From positions 992,001 through 1,056,000 of the forward strand of contig NZ_MAYG01000001.1 of NCBI RefSeq assembly GCF_001684965.1: DNA of 64,000 bases, read 5' to 3'. The notes beneath the pieces are model-generated. The model saw nothing but the letters and a program-made list of their open reading frames with translations, did no database searches and was not told the DNA's origin. This stretch comes from Chryseobacterium arthrosphaerae (GTDB lineage: Bacteria > Bacteroidota > Bacteroidia > Flavobacteriales > Weeksellaceae). Below, one piece after another: positions 42,757 to 51,775 of the stretch. The translations under genes were made by a program, and so were the position numbers. Numbering within the stretch: position 1 is the first letter of the stretch; each line of letters begins with the position of its first letter.

Positions 42757-44532
42757 CTAATAAACTCCTTTTTCAATATAGTGAGCCGCCACTTTTTCAG
42801 TTAATGCTACTACATTCGGATGGTTGGTGTACTTCGTGAATCTTCTTAATCCTGACAGCATCATTCTCTGCTCATCTCCTTCAGCGAAAGAAATAATTCC
42901 TTCTTTAGCTGCAACGATGATTTTTTCAACTGCTTTATAAAGGTTTAACTGAGCCATAGCTGCTTCTACAGATTCAGGGGAGAAGTGTTTCTCTGCTCTT
43001 AATACTGCAGATTCCGCCATATAGATCTGGTTAAGGATTTCAGATGCATTCAGTAATAAGTGCTGTTGCTTTTCAATATCCATCATATATTTCTGAAGAG
43101 CAGCTCCGGAAACCATAAGGAATACTTTCTTAAGGTTAGCAATAATGGCTTTTTCTTCGCTCATGAATTCTGAATAATCAGGCACTTCGAATGAAGGAAT
43201 TCCCATCAGTTCTTTGCTGATTGCCATTGCAGGAGATAAAAGATCCAATTCACCTTTCATTGCTCTCTTGATCAGCATTCCTACTGCTAATAGTCTGTTG
43301 ATTTCGTTAGTTCCTTCATAGATTCTTGAAATTCTTGAATCTCTCCATGCTGCTTCCATAGGAGTATCTTCAGAGAATCCCATACCTCCGTATACCTGGA
43401 TCCCTTCATCAGCAGTGTGCTGTGCAAGGTCAGAAACGAATACTTTAAGGATAGAACATTCTACAGCGAATTCTTCAACACCTTTAAGCTCAGCAGCCTG
43501 GTGATCCAAACCACCTGCTACCAATTCATCAATTTTATCCTGAATGTTTTTAGCAGCTCTGTAAGAACCAGCCTCACTTACGAAAACTCCGGTTGCCATT
43601 TCAGCCAGTTTCTTTCTGATTGCTCCGAAAGTGGAGATAGAAACACCAAACTGTTTTCTTTCGTTAGAATATTGAATAGAATGATTCAGGATTCTTCTCT
43701 GGGCATCCAGACAAGCTGCCGCTAATTTAATACGGCCAACGTTCAATGCATTCAGAGCGATTTTGAAACCATTGTTTCTTTCTCCCAGAAGATTTTCCAC
43801 AGGAACTTTCATATCATTGAAGAAAACCTGACGGGTAGAAGATGCACGGATACCTAATTTATGTTCTTCCTCACCGAAAGTTAAGCTCTCAGGATTTTCA
43901 AGTTCAGAACGGTTAATAACGAAACCAGTGATGTTTTTATCATCATCAATCTTAGCGAATAAAGTGAATGTATCTGCAAAGCCTGCATTAGAGATCCACA
44001 TTTTCTGACCATTGATGATATAATGTTTTCCGTCTTCAGAAAGCTTAGCTTTTGTTTTTCCAGAATTTGCGTCAGAACCAGCATCCGGCTCAGTTAAGCA
44101 GTAAGCCCCGAATTTTGTTCCTGTTGCCAAGTCCGGAAGATATTTTTTCTTCTGTTCTTCAGTTCCGTAAAGAACGATCGGCAGGGTACCGATTCCGGTG
44201 TGTGCTCCATAAGCCGTTGCCAATGAACCTGTAGTTCCTGATAGGTAATCACAAGCTAACATTGTAGTCACAAAGCCCATTCCAAGACCTCCGTATTCTT
44301 CAGGAACTGCAATTCCCAACATACCCATTTCACCAAGTTTACGCATTGTTTCTTCCGTAAATGCGTAGTCTTTCTTTTCGAAACGCTCTCTTTGAGGAAC
44401 TACTTCTCTGTCTATAAATTCTTTTGCAGAATCACGAAGCATTTTTTGTTCTTCATTCAATTCTTCAATGCTGAAAATTTCGTTTGCAGGAATTTGTTTG
44501 ATTAGGAATTCACCTCCTTTTAGTGTAGCCAT
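42757..44532 (-). CDS. Acyl-CoA dehydrogenase (long form)
   Basis: A FAD enzyme of 591 residues that makes the trans-2 double bond in acyl-CoA in the first step of beta-oxidation. FAD and substrate motifs are present: YCLTEPDAGSDA, KMWISNAGFADTFT, and EGIQVYGGMGFSEDTPMEAA. The catalytic Glu is expected in RISRIYEGTNEINR. It is longer than the usual 380 residues; the extra C-terminal helical region resembles very-long-chain acyl-CoA dehydrogenases. It is the last gene of the fad-like cluster under the MarR gene at 51158. Confidence 0.92.
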   Translation of the reverse strand: MATLKGGEFLIKQIPANEIFSIEELNEEQKMLRDSAKEFIDREVVPQRERFEKKDYAFTEETMRKLGEMGMLGIAVPEEYGGLGMGFVTTMLACDYLSGTTGSLATAYGAHTGIGTLPIVLYGTEEQKKKYLPDLATGTKFGAYCLTEPDAGSDANSGKTKAKLSEDGKHYIINGQKMWISNAGFADTFTLFAKIDDDKNITGFVINRSELENPESLTFGEEEHKLGIRASSTRQVFFNDMKVPVENLLGERNNGFKIALNALNVGRIKLAAACLDAQRRILNHSIQYSNERKQFGVSISTFGAIRKKLAEMATGVFVSEAGSYRAAKNIQDKIDELVAGGLDHQAAELKGVEEFAVECSILKVFVSDLAQHTADEGIQVYGGMGFSEDTPMEAAWRDSRISRIYEGTNEINRLLAVGMLIKRAMKGELDLLSPAMAISKELMGIPSFEVPDYSEFMSEEKAIIANLKKVFLMVSGAALQKYMMDIEKQQHLLLNASEILNQIYMAESAVLRAEKHFSPESVEAAMAQLNLYKAVEKIIVAAKEGIISFAEGDEQRMMLSGLRRFTKYTNHPNVVALTEKVAAHYIEKGVY

Positions 44533-44548
44533 ATTTATTTTTTATTTT

Positions 44549-46828
44549 TTAATTATAATATTCAGTGTTTGTTGCAAGATCAAGCCAGCCTTGCTGATTT
44601 TTTTCGTTTGTTATTTCCAAAAAGTTATCTTTTCGGATTCCTGTTTTCTTGTATTTTGGTTCTTTGCTGAGTTTATAAACTCCGTATTTTTTGTCTTTGT
44701 AAAAAATGATCAGTTCATCTCTGAAAATAATATCATCATATTGCATTGGTAATAGGGTAATAGCATCAAGTTCATAATTGAAATCATAATACCTGAATTT
44801 ACGATCATCCTCATCCTCCTTATCATATTTGCTGAAACGTGCCTGCTGGGTGATCTCAGAATATTTTTTTTCAAATTCTCTATCTTTAATTGTTATTCTT
44901 GAGTCTCTTACAAAATTTCTTTTTTCCTTATCAAAAGAGAAAAGTCCTTTTTTACCCTGATACTCTGCTGTTATAAAAAAATCTTCAATATCATAATCAT
45001 CGTATTTAAAATAATGTAGAATATCCTTTCTGCCTGCTTTTATGTCATTATAGATATAATTTAGTTTTGCCTTTTGAGGCAGATTTTTTAGAGCATATGA
45101 TTCTGTTTCAGAAGAATCCCATCTGTTTCTTATTCTTACAATTACATCTCGTTTTGAATTCTTATCATAAGCCGGGGAAAATTTATAATAGGTATTCGGA
45201 TCCTGGCTGCATGTCATATAAAAATATTTTTTAGGTAAAGTATCTTCCAATGATGAATTGAGACTTCTTACTTTTCCCTCATATAAAACATTAATATAGT
45301 CACCTTTTAGATGAACACTTTTTATATTGTTGATATTCAATTTATTAAGAAATGAATCGTAAATGGAATAATCGGAACCTTTTTTAGTTATAATAAAATA
45401 ATCATTCATTAAAATTTCATCATAACGGTCTGAAATGATCGGATTTCCAAATACTGAATACAATTTCTTTTTGCCATTTTCTTCGACAATGGTATAATGC
45501 TTCTGAACATCGAGATGATGATCAACCTTACTGTCTGATTTATCTGCTGCCTTTACATTGATATTATTTAATAAATATCCATCCTCAAGAGGTATAAAGA
45601 AATTTTCTGATGAATCTTTAAAAGATATAATGGGTCTATCGGTTTGAAAATTAAATATGAAAGCCGGGTAGGATTCCGAATAATAGAGTCTCCATTTTTT
45701 TTCATGGTCATCCTTACCGGTTTCATGATATCCAAATCCATTGGCCTCATTATCTTCAAACTTATATACTTGTTTGCTCATTATTTCAGGGGTAGGAAAA
45801 AAATATTTATATAATAATTCTTCGCCCTTGTCATAATAGCTGAAGACTTTTTTGGTTATCTCTTTTTTAAAATTCCCAATAGTTTCTTTTTTAATTTTAT
45901 TAACATCTAAAAGAAAACTTTCTTCACCTAAATAGTCCTGTATATCTTTGAGTTTAAAAATTCTATCATCATTTTCCAGTTCCGTATATGCCCTGTTTTT
46001 TCGCTGATCATCTGAAATCCAGCTTTTATAGGTATAAAAAGTATATTCATCTCCTTTTTTCTGAAGAATATCTGAATATTTACCATATACTATAAAATGA
46101 GCTCCGGGAAAATCAATTGATTGATTTACAGATATTTTATCATTCAATGAAAGCTTTTCAGAAGCAACGGCAAATCCATTAAGGATGTCATACTTAAAAT
46201 ATTCATGATTAATTACATAGCCATCAATAATATTATCAGCATTTATTTCACTGATCAGAGTTCCATCCTGCTTATAATTTCTTATTTTAACCAGCTGCTT
46301 TTCAGTATTGTAAAATTTCTCATAGGCGAGGGTGTTACTATTGTTCCAATATACCTTTTCAGTATCGGAAGTTCTTGATTGGTAATCTACCGAATCCTTA
46401 CTTTTCAGACTTCCGTTTTCAAAATAAATTTCTTCCCATGCCTTTTTTCCATCCGGTTTCTGAATTTTCCAGAGTTTTCCGTTCGGATAGTAAAATTTAA
46501 GTTCTAAATCTTTGACATTTTTAAAACTACTTTGGGAATATTTTGAGCCGTTGTCAAACCCCTTTTCGTCATACCAGTATTCTGAACCAATACTTTTTTT
46601 ATCATTTTCTTTTTTCAAAGAATATCCCTGATACTGTAGTTTTCCATTGATAAAGTAATCCCGGATAAATTCTATTGAATCATTTAATATAACAGGAGCA
46701 GGTCTGTAAAAAGCTGCTTTATCTTTTGTTGTCTCTTTCCAGGATTTGTCAAAATACGTCGTTTTTTTCTGCTGAGAATTCACCAGAATGACCACAAAAA
46801 GAGAAAAAAAAGATACTTTGTTTGTCAT
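44549..46828 (-). CDS. Secreted WG/MORN-type repeat protein
   Basis: A 759-residue protein with a signal-like N-terminus (MTNKVSFFSLFVVILVNSQ). The first third has MORN-2-like units such as LELKFYYPNGKLWKIQKPDG and EEIYFENGSLKSK. The last two thirds have WG-like repeats (KKLYSVFGNPIISDRYDEIL, KKYGVYKL, QQGWLDLATN). No enzyme motif is seen. It is AT-rich compared with the flanking fad genes and sits between thiolase and acyl-CoA dehydrogenase, 16 bases upstream of the latter. A terminator-like hairpin lies on its 5' side. It is an unexpected member of this cluster. Confidence 0.7.
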   Translation of the reverse strand: MTNKVSFFSLFVVILVNSQQKKTTYFDKSWKETTKDKAAFYRPAPVILNDSIEFIRDYFINGKLQYQGYSLKKENDKKSIGSEYWYDEKGFDNGSKYSQSSFKNVKDLELKFYYPNGKLWKIQKPDGKKAWEEIYFENGSLKSKDSVDYQSRTSDTEKVYWNNSNTLAYEKFYNTEKQLVKIRNYKQDGTLISEINADNIIDGYVINHEYFKYDILNGFAVASEKLSLNDKISVNQSIDFPGAHFIVYGKYSDILQKKGDEYTFYTYKSWISDDQRKNRAYTELENDDRIFKLKDIQDYLGEESFLLDVNKIKKETIGNFKKEITKKVFSYYDKGEELLYKYFFPTPEIMSKQVYKFEDNEANGFGYHETGKDDHEKKWRLYYSESYPAFIFNFQTDRPIISFKDSSENFFIPLEDGYLLNNINVKAADKSDSKVDHHLDVQKHYTIVEENGKKKLYSVFGNPIISDRYDEILMNDYFIITKKGSDYSIYDSFLNKLNINNIKSVHLKGDYINVLYEGKVRSLNSSLEDTLPKKYFYMTCSQDPNTYYKFSPAYDKNSKRDVIVRIRNRWDSSETESYALKNLPQKAKLNYIYNDIKAGRKDILHYFKYDDYDIEDFFITAEYQGKKGLFSFDKEKRNFVRDSRITIKDREFEKKYSEITQQARFSKYDKEDEDDRKFRYYDFNYELDAITLLPMQYDDIIFRDELIIFYKDKKYGVYKLSKEPKYKKTGIRKDNFLEITNEKNQQGWLDLATNTEYYN

Positions 46829-46834
46829 AAAAAA

Positions 46835-46871
46835 TTAAAATTTGGGAAGAAAGAAAATTCAGTCTTCCCAA
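46835..46871 (-). terminator. Hairpin between thiolase and WG protein genes
   Basis: TTGGGAAGA (46842-46850) pairs with TCTTCCCAA (46863-46871). On the minus strand the stem is followed by AAATTTTAATTTTTT. It may stop or attenuate reading from the thiolase gene. Confidence 0.65.
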
Positions 46872-46877
46872 TTTATT

Positions 46878-48056
46878 TTAAAGAAGTTCAAAAATACTTG
46901 CCGCTCCTTGTCCAGTTCCTACACACATAGAAACCATTCCGTATTTGTTTCCACGTCTTCTCATTTCATCCAGAAGCTGAACCGTCAGTTTTGTTCCTGT
47001 ACAGCCCAGTGGGTGACCTAAAGCAATTGCCCCCCCGTTTACGTTTAGAATCTCAGGATTTAAACCCAGTTCTTTTTTGATTGCTACTGATTGAGATGCG
47101 AAAGCTTCATTAAGCTCGATCAAATCAATATCCTTTAATTCTAATCCCGCCTGTTTCAATGCTTTTGGAATAGCATAGATGGGTCCCATACCCATAATTC
47201 TCGGTTCAAGACCTGCAGCAGCATAAGCTACCAATCTTGCTTCCGGTTCCAACCCTAATTCTTTTACCATTTCCTCGCTCATGACCATGACGAAAGCTGC
47301 TCCGTCACTCATCTGAGAAGAGTTTCCGGCTGTTACACTTCCTCCATTGGCAAATACAGGTCTGAGTTTTGCCAGACCAGCCAGTGAAGTATCAGCTCTT
47401 GGTCCTTCATCAACAGAGAAATCAAACTTTTTAGTCTGCATTTTCTGGTTTTCATCCAGGAAATTATATTGTACAGGAATCGGAACGATCTGATTGGCAA
47501 ATTTTCCTTCCTGGTTAGCTTTTAAAGCTTTCATATGAGATTCAAAAGCAAACTGATCCTGTTCCTCTCTTGAAATATTGTATTGTTTCGCTACTTCTTC
47601 AGCAGTATAACCCATTCCCCAATAATAATCAGGGTTGGTTTTTGCAATATCCGTTTCGGGAACCGGCTTATAACCACCCATCGGAATATAAGACATGGAC
47701 TCAGTACCTCCGGCAATGATACAATCTGCCATTCCCGCCTGTATTTTTGCAGAAGCAATAGCAATAGCCTCACTTCCTGATGCACAATATCTGTTTACGG
47801 TTACTCCCGGAACTTTATCTGTATTTAATCCCATTAAGGAGATCAGACGGGCTACATTTAGCCCTTGCTCGGCCTCAGGCATTGCATTTCCTACAATAAG
47901 GTCATCAATTCTGTTTTTATCTAATTGCGGAAGCTCAGCCATTAATTTTTCAATCACGGTAGCCGCCATTACGTCAGGACGTGTAAAGCGCAGAGAACCT
48001 TTTGGTGCTTTTCCTACTGCTGATCTGAATCCTTTTACGATGTATGCTGTTTTCAT
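46878..48056 (-). CDS. fadA: Acetyl-CoA C-acyltransferase (3-ketoacyl-CoA thiolase)
   Basis: A 392-residue thiolase for the last step of beta-oxidation, cleaving 3-ketoacyl-CoA to acetyl-CoA. The nucleophile Cys91 is in VNRYCASGSEAIAIA. The C-terminal motifs are NVNGGAIALGHPLGCTGTK (catalytic His) and MCVGTGQGAASIFELL (second Cys). It lies in a beta-oxidation cluster with a 3-hydroxyacyl-CoA dehydrogenase fusion and an acyl-CoA dehydrogenase. The RAYT element has split it from the fusion gene. Confidence 0.92.
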   Translation of the reverse strand: MKTAYIVKGFRSAVGKAPKGSLRFTRPDVMAATVIEKLMAELPQLDKNRIDDLIVGNAMPEAEQGLNVARLISLMGLNTDKVPGVTVNRYCASGSEAIAIASAKIQAGMADCIIAGGTESMSYIPMGGYKPVPETDIAKTNPDYYWGMGYTAEEVAKQYNISREEQDQFAFESHMKALKANQEGKFANQIVPIPVQYNFLDENQKMQTKKFDFSVDEGPRADTSLAGLAKLRPVFANGGSVTAGNSSQMSDGAAFVMVMSEEMVKELGLEPEARLVAYAAAGLEPRIMGMGPIYAIPKALKQAGLELKDIDLIELNEAFASQSVAIKKELGLNPEILNVNGGAIALGHPLGCTGTKLTVQLLDEMRRRGNKYGMVSMCVGTGQGAASIFELL

Positions 48057-48091
48057 TTTTTTGTTTAATTAAATTGTTTTAAGAATTTTTT

Positions 48092-48703
48092 GCCTCGTAG
48101 AGGTAAACTGTTCATAGATATTTGTTTATGCTTTTGTGGAGCTCCGTAGGAGCGACCTGTTAATCATTAATCCATTCAAATAAATATCGGGGATCATATT
48201 CTATCTCAAATTTTGACATAAAATCCAGATATTCTTCTCTAAAAGTTTTCTTTTTATGATGTTCTTCCTGATCTAAAATATATTTTACAACAGAATCAAC
48301 ACTGCTTTTAGAATAAGAAAAAGCTCCATACCCTTCCTGCCAATTGAATTTTCCATTGATCCATCCTTTTTCATTGATGAATTTTGAAGAACCCGCTTTA
48401 ATATCTCTTACTAAATCTGAAACCGAAAGTGCAGGATTCATACTTACAAGAATATGGACATGGTCCGGCATTGCAAAAACTGCGAATAATTTTTGGTTTC
48501 TATTGGAAACAATACCTGTAATAAACCGATGTAATTCTTCTCTGTTTTCTTTTGAAATCAGATTTTGTCTTCCTTTTACAGCGAAAACAATTTGAATATA
48601 AATCTGAGTGTAGGTATTTGCCATAAATTAACAGGCCGCCTCTACGAGGCTCTCCAACTTTTAAAATTATTCTGCTATTAACAGTTCGCTCCTACGGAGC
48701 TCC
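48092..48703 (-). mobile_element. RAYT element with two REP types on both sides
   Basis: On the left are GCCTCGTAGAGGTAAACTGT (48092-48111) and a GGAGCTCCGTAGGAGC unit (48138-48153) followed by CCTGTTA. On the right lie their inverted copies: TTAACAGGCC...CCTCTACGAGGC (48628-48650) and TTAACAGTTCGCTCCTACGG (48678-48697, running on to 48703). Each unit is a small hairpin next to the tag CTGTTA/TTAACAG. The transposase gene lies between them. Confidence 0.75.
48160..48624 (-). CDS. REP-associated tyrosine transposase (IS200/Y1 family)
   Basis: A 154-residue HUH single-strand transposase. The metal-binding HUH motif is MPDHVHILV (H55, H57). The catalytic Tyr is expected at Y114 in SVVKYILDQEEHH, and the segment NWQEGYGAFSYSKSSVDSV is characteristic of IS200-like enzymes. 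It nicks and rejoins single-stranded DNA at REP hairpins. The stop codon overlaps the left REP. It appears complete. It lies between the fusion gene and thiolase in the fad cluster without breaking either. Confidence 0.92.
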   Translation of the reverse strand: MANTYTQIYIQIVFAVKGRQNLISKENREELHRFITGIVSNRNQKLFAVFAMPDHVHILVSMNPALSVSDLVRDIKAGSSKFINEKGWINGKFNWQEGYGAFSYSKSSVDSVVKYILDQEEHHKKKTFREEYLDFMSKFEIEYDPRYLFEWIND

Positions 48704-48706
48704 CCG

Positions 48707-51100
48707 TTAGTTTCTCAAAGGCTTTCCGTTTTGCAACATATACTGAATTCTCTCTAAAGTTTTTCTTTCACCGCAAAGCTGAAGGAATGTTTCTCTTTCA
48801 AGATTCAATAAGTATTGCTCGGTAACTACAGTCGGTTCAGATAAATTTCCACCTACCATTACGTTGGCTAATTTGTCTGCAATCTTTTTATCGTGTGCGG
48901 AAATATAGTTTCCTGTTAACATCTGGTCTGTTCCTACATAAAACATTCCTAATGCATCTTTACCAAGAACTTTTACTTTCTGTTCAATAGGTTGGGTATA
49001 TCCCTGTTCTGCCAATAGTTTGGCTACTTTTTTAGCTTCTGCAATCTGTCTGTTTTTGCTTACGGAAACAATATCTTTTCCTTTTTCAAGAATTCCCATA
49101 TCATACGCTTCATAGGCTGAAGTGGCTACTTTACCCATAGCGATATTCATGAAGGCATCGCGAAGTCTGTTGTTTTTAACATCATCATTGTGGAACTCTC
49201 TGGAGGTTCTCAGAGTAAGCTCTTTCGTTCCGCCTCCGCCAGGGATTACCCCAACACCTGTTTCTACAAGACCGATATAAGTTTCTGCTGCTGCAACCAC
49301 TCTGTCTGCGTGCATGGTCATTTCGCAACCGCCTCCCAAAGTCATTCCGTGAGGAGCAACTACTACAGGAATAGAAGAGTAGCGTACTCTCATCATTGAT
49401 TTCTGGAAGTAGGCGATAGCCATATTCAGATCATCCCAGTCCTGCTCAATAGCCATCATAAGGATCATGGCAAGGTTGGCTCCTACAGAGAAGTTAGCTC
49501 CTTGATTTCCTACTACCAGTCCATCGTATTCTTTTTCTGCAAGATCAATTGCTCTGTTCAATCCGTCAAGAACTTCGCCTCCAAGAGAGTTCATTTTTGA
49601 ACGGATCTCGAAATTGATGATACCGTCACCAAGATCTTCAATGGCAGCCCCTGAATTGCTCCAAAGGGTTTTATTTTTTCTGATGTTATCCAGGATAATG
49701 AAGGCATCCTGACCAGGGATTTTGTTGTATTCTCCTGAATTTTTATCAACGTAAATGCTTTGTCCTTCATCATTCACTTTGTAGAAAGTTTCTACGTTTT
49801 TCACCCAGTCGGAAACTTCATATCCGGCATCTTTAGCCAGTTCAATACCTTTCTGAACTCCCACGGCATCCCAGATCTCGAATGGTCCGTTTTCCCATCC
49901 GAAACCGGCTCTCATGGCATCGTCAATTTTGTAAACTTCATCAGAGATTTCAGGAACTTTATGCGAAACATAAGCGAATAATGCCCCTAAAGACTTTCTG
50001 TATAGCTCACCGGCTTTATCTTTACCTCCGATCAGTACTTTAAACCTGTCGATTGGTTTGTCGATCGCCTTTGTTAATTCCAGGGTAGGGAATGAAGATT
50101 TCCCCTGAAGCTCGTATTCTAATGTATCAAGGTTCAATCCGTGGATTTCAGATTTTCCTTCAGCATTTTTTACTTTTTTATAAAAACCTTGCTCTGTTTT
50201 TGAACCTAACCATTTATTATCCATCATTTTCTGGATGTAGTCAGGAAGGGCAAAGACATCATTGAAATCATTGGCTTCAGCACCGCTCTGGCGAACGCCG
50301 TTGGCTACCATTACTAAAGTATCAAGACCTACAACGTCAGCAGTTCTGAACGTTGCAGATTTCGGGCGTCCGATGACAGGTCCTGTCAGTTTATCAACAT
50401 CAGAAACAGTTAAACCTAACTTCTGTACATTGTGAAGAAGGTCCATCATAGAGAATACGCCGATTCTGTTGGCAATGAATGCAGGAGTATCTTTTGCTAA
50501 AACGGTAGTTTTTCCTAAGAATTTAGCACCATAGTTCATATAGAAATCTATGATCTCAGGATCTGTATCGTTGGTAGGTATAATTTCAAGAAGAGGAAGG
50601 TATCTTACCGGGTTGAAGAAGTGGGTCCCGGCAAAATATTTTTTGAAATCTTCACTTCTCCCTTCTGTCAGTAGATGAATAGGAATTCCGGATGTGTTAG
50701 AAGAAATTAAAGTTCCCGGCTTTCTGAACTGCTCAATCTTTTCGTATACCGACTTCTTGATATCAAGTCTTTCTACAACTACTTCAATGATCCAGTCCGT
50801 ATTTTTTATTTTCTGTAAATCATCGTCAAAATTTCCAACTTTGATTCTGTCTGCAAATTTCGGAGAATAAAGAAGTGCAGGACTTGCTTTTTTTAGTTTT
50901 TCAAAGTTTTCGGTAGCAATTCTGTTTCTTACTGCCTTATCATCTTTGGTCAAACCTTTTTTCTGTTCAGCCTCAGTCAGTTCAAAAGGAACAATGTCTA
51001 AAAGTGACACTTCAACGCCGATATTAGCGAAGTGAGCTGCAATACCGCTGCCCATAATTCCTGAACCAAGAACCGTTACATGTTTGATTCTTCTTTTCAT
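48707..51100 (-). CDS. 3-hydroxyacyl-CoA dehydrogenase / enoyl-CoA hydratase fusion
   Basis: A bifunctional beta-oxidation enzyme of 797 residues. The N-terminal NAD domain begins HVTVLGSGIMGSGIAAHFAN (about 7-26), followed by FFNPVRYLPLLEIIP and the conserved NRIG. The C-terminal hydratase part has GANFSVGANLAMIL, GMTLGGGCEMTMHAD (oxyanion) and ETGVGVIPGGGGTKEL, with Glu in a position suited for catalysis. The domain order (dehydrogenase first) is opposite to E. coli FadB. I start at ATG 51100; ATG 51130 adds ten residues. It is the first enzyme gene after the MarR gene. Confidence 0.92.
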   Translation of the reverse strand: MKRRIKHVTVLGSGIMGSGIAAHFANIGVEVSLLDIVPFELTEAEQKKGLTKDDKAVRNRIATENFEKLKKASPALLYSPKFADRIKVGNFDDDLQKIKNTDWIIEVVVERLDIKKSVYEKIEQFRKPGTLISSNTSGIPIHLLTEGRSEDFKKYFAGTHFFNPVRYLPLLEIIPTNDTDPEIIDFYMNYGAKFLGKTTVLAKDTPAFIANRIGVFSMMDLLHNVQKLGLTVSDVDKLTGPVIGRPKSATFRTADVVGLDTLVMVANGVRQSGAEANDFNDVFALPDYIQKMMDNKWLGSKTEQGFYKKVKNAEGKSEIHGLNLDTLEYELQGKSSFPTLELTKAIDKPIDRFKVLIGGKDKAGELYRKSLGALFAYVSHKVPEISDEVYKIDDAMRAGFGWENGPFEIWDAVGVQKGIELAKDAGYEVSDWVKNVETFYKVNDEGQSIYVDKNSGEYNKIPGQDAFIILDNIRKNKTLWSNSGAAIEDLGDGIINFEIRSKMNSLGGEVLDGLNRAIDLAEKEYDGLVVGNQGANFSVGANLAMILMMAIEQDWDDLNMAIAYFQKSMMRVRYSSIPVVVAPHGMTLGGGCEMTMHADRVVAAAETYIGLVETGVGVIPGGGGTKELTLRTSREFHNDDVKNNRLRDAFMNIAMGKVATSAYEAYDMGILEKGKDIVSVSKNRQIAEAKKVAKLLAEQGYTQPIEQKVKVLGKDALGMFYVGTDQMLTGNYISAHDKKIADKLANVMVGGNLSEPTVVTEQYLLNLERETFLQLCGERKTLERIQYMLQNGKPLRN

Positions 51101-51157
51101 ATGTAAATTTTTATTATTTAATGAGATCATATGGAACCTTTACGGTTTCAATATCAT

Positions 51158-51613
51158 TTATTTCCTGTTGTTTAATAATTCGTTGGCGATTTTCATGACC
51201 TCTGCCATTACTTCTTTGAATGTTTCCATCTTTTCCGGAGCTATTTTCTCCATAACCTTCTTATTGAAGTTGACCACAACTTCTTTAGACATATTTCTTG
51301 AGTTAAGCCCTTTATCTGTAAGCTTAATGATCACCTCCCTTTTATCAGTGGTCGTCTTTTCCTTATAGATATAGCCATTGTCCTCCAGAAGTTTAATGAT
51401 TCTCGTCAAAGAAGTAGGCTCTATGGCCATCTTGGGACCAAGATTCGTGCTTCGGGTTCCTTCTTTGGGATCAATTTTAAGAAGAGTAAGGGCCTGTACT
51501 GCTGTAGAATCATGTTCCTGAGCCAGTTCTGTGTACATTTTCGAAACAGCCAACCAGGTCTGTTTTAAAATTAAGTCTACGTTTTCTATTTTTTCCTTGT
51601 TATGATCCATCAT
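51158..51613 (-). CDS. MarR family regulator of the beta-oxidation cluster
   Basis: A regulator of 151 residues. The HTH region TSLTRIIKLLEDNGYIYKEK and the wing TTDKREVIIKLTDKG with a DxR motif are typical of MarR proteins. It is the first gene of the minus-strand cluster that holds the fusion enzyme, thiolase and acyl-CoA dehydrogenase. Two nearly identical 20-bp palindromes lie upstream. It probably represses itself and the fad genes and is released by acyl-CoA or fatty acids; this is inference. I start at ATG 51613 (ATG 51610 is equally likely); the TTG at 51637 is inside the -7 box. Confidence 0.88.
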   Translation of the reverse strand: MMDHNKEKIENVDLILKQTWLAVSKMYTELAQEHDSTAVQALTLLKIDPKEGTRSTNLGPKMAIEPTSLTRIIKLLEDNGYIYKEKTTTDKREVIIKLTDKGLNSRNMSKEVVVNFNKKVMEKIAPEKMETFKEVMAEVMKIANELLNNRK

Positions 51614-51634
51614 TTTTGCGCTAATGGTTTTACC

Positions 51635-51642
51635 CAAATTTA
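51635..51642 (-). promoter_or_regulatory. -7 box of the MarR/fad operon
   Basis: The minus strand reads TAAATTTG, a full match, 22 bases before ATG 51613. The near palindrome ends 5 bases upstream of it. Confidence 0.6.
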
Positions 51643-51646
51643 GTAA

Positions 51647-51666
51647 ATATTATGCATGCATAGTAT
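51647..51666. promoter_or_regulatory. Putative MarR operator O1
   Basis: ATATTATGCATGCATAGTAT is a 20-bp palindrome with one imperfect pair, between -7 and -33 of the MarR/fad promoter. Repressor bound here would block polymerase. It differs from the upstream copy in one base. Confidence 0.7.
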
Positions 51667-51729
51667 TTATTAACGTTAAATTTTGTTAATGGACTGAAAA
51701 TAAACAGATTAAATTGTATGACTTGCATA

Positions 51730-51749
51730 ATACTATGCATGCATAGTAT
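51730..51749. promoter_or_regulatory. Putative MarR operator O2
   Basis: ATACTATGCATGCATAGTAT is a perfect 20-bp palindrome. Its centre is 83 bp from O1, close to eight helical turns, so two dimers would face the same side. It lies 27 bases past the stop of the ABC ATPase gene. Confidence 0.7.
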
Positions 51750-51775
51750 GTGAAATAATCAAAGAAAAGTACAGA

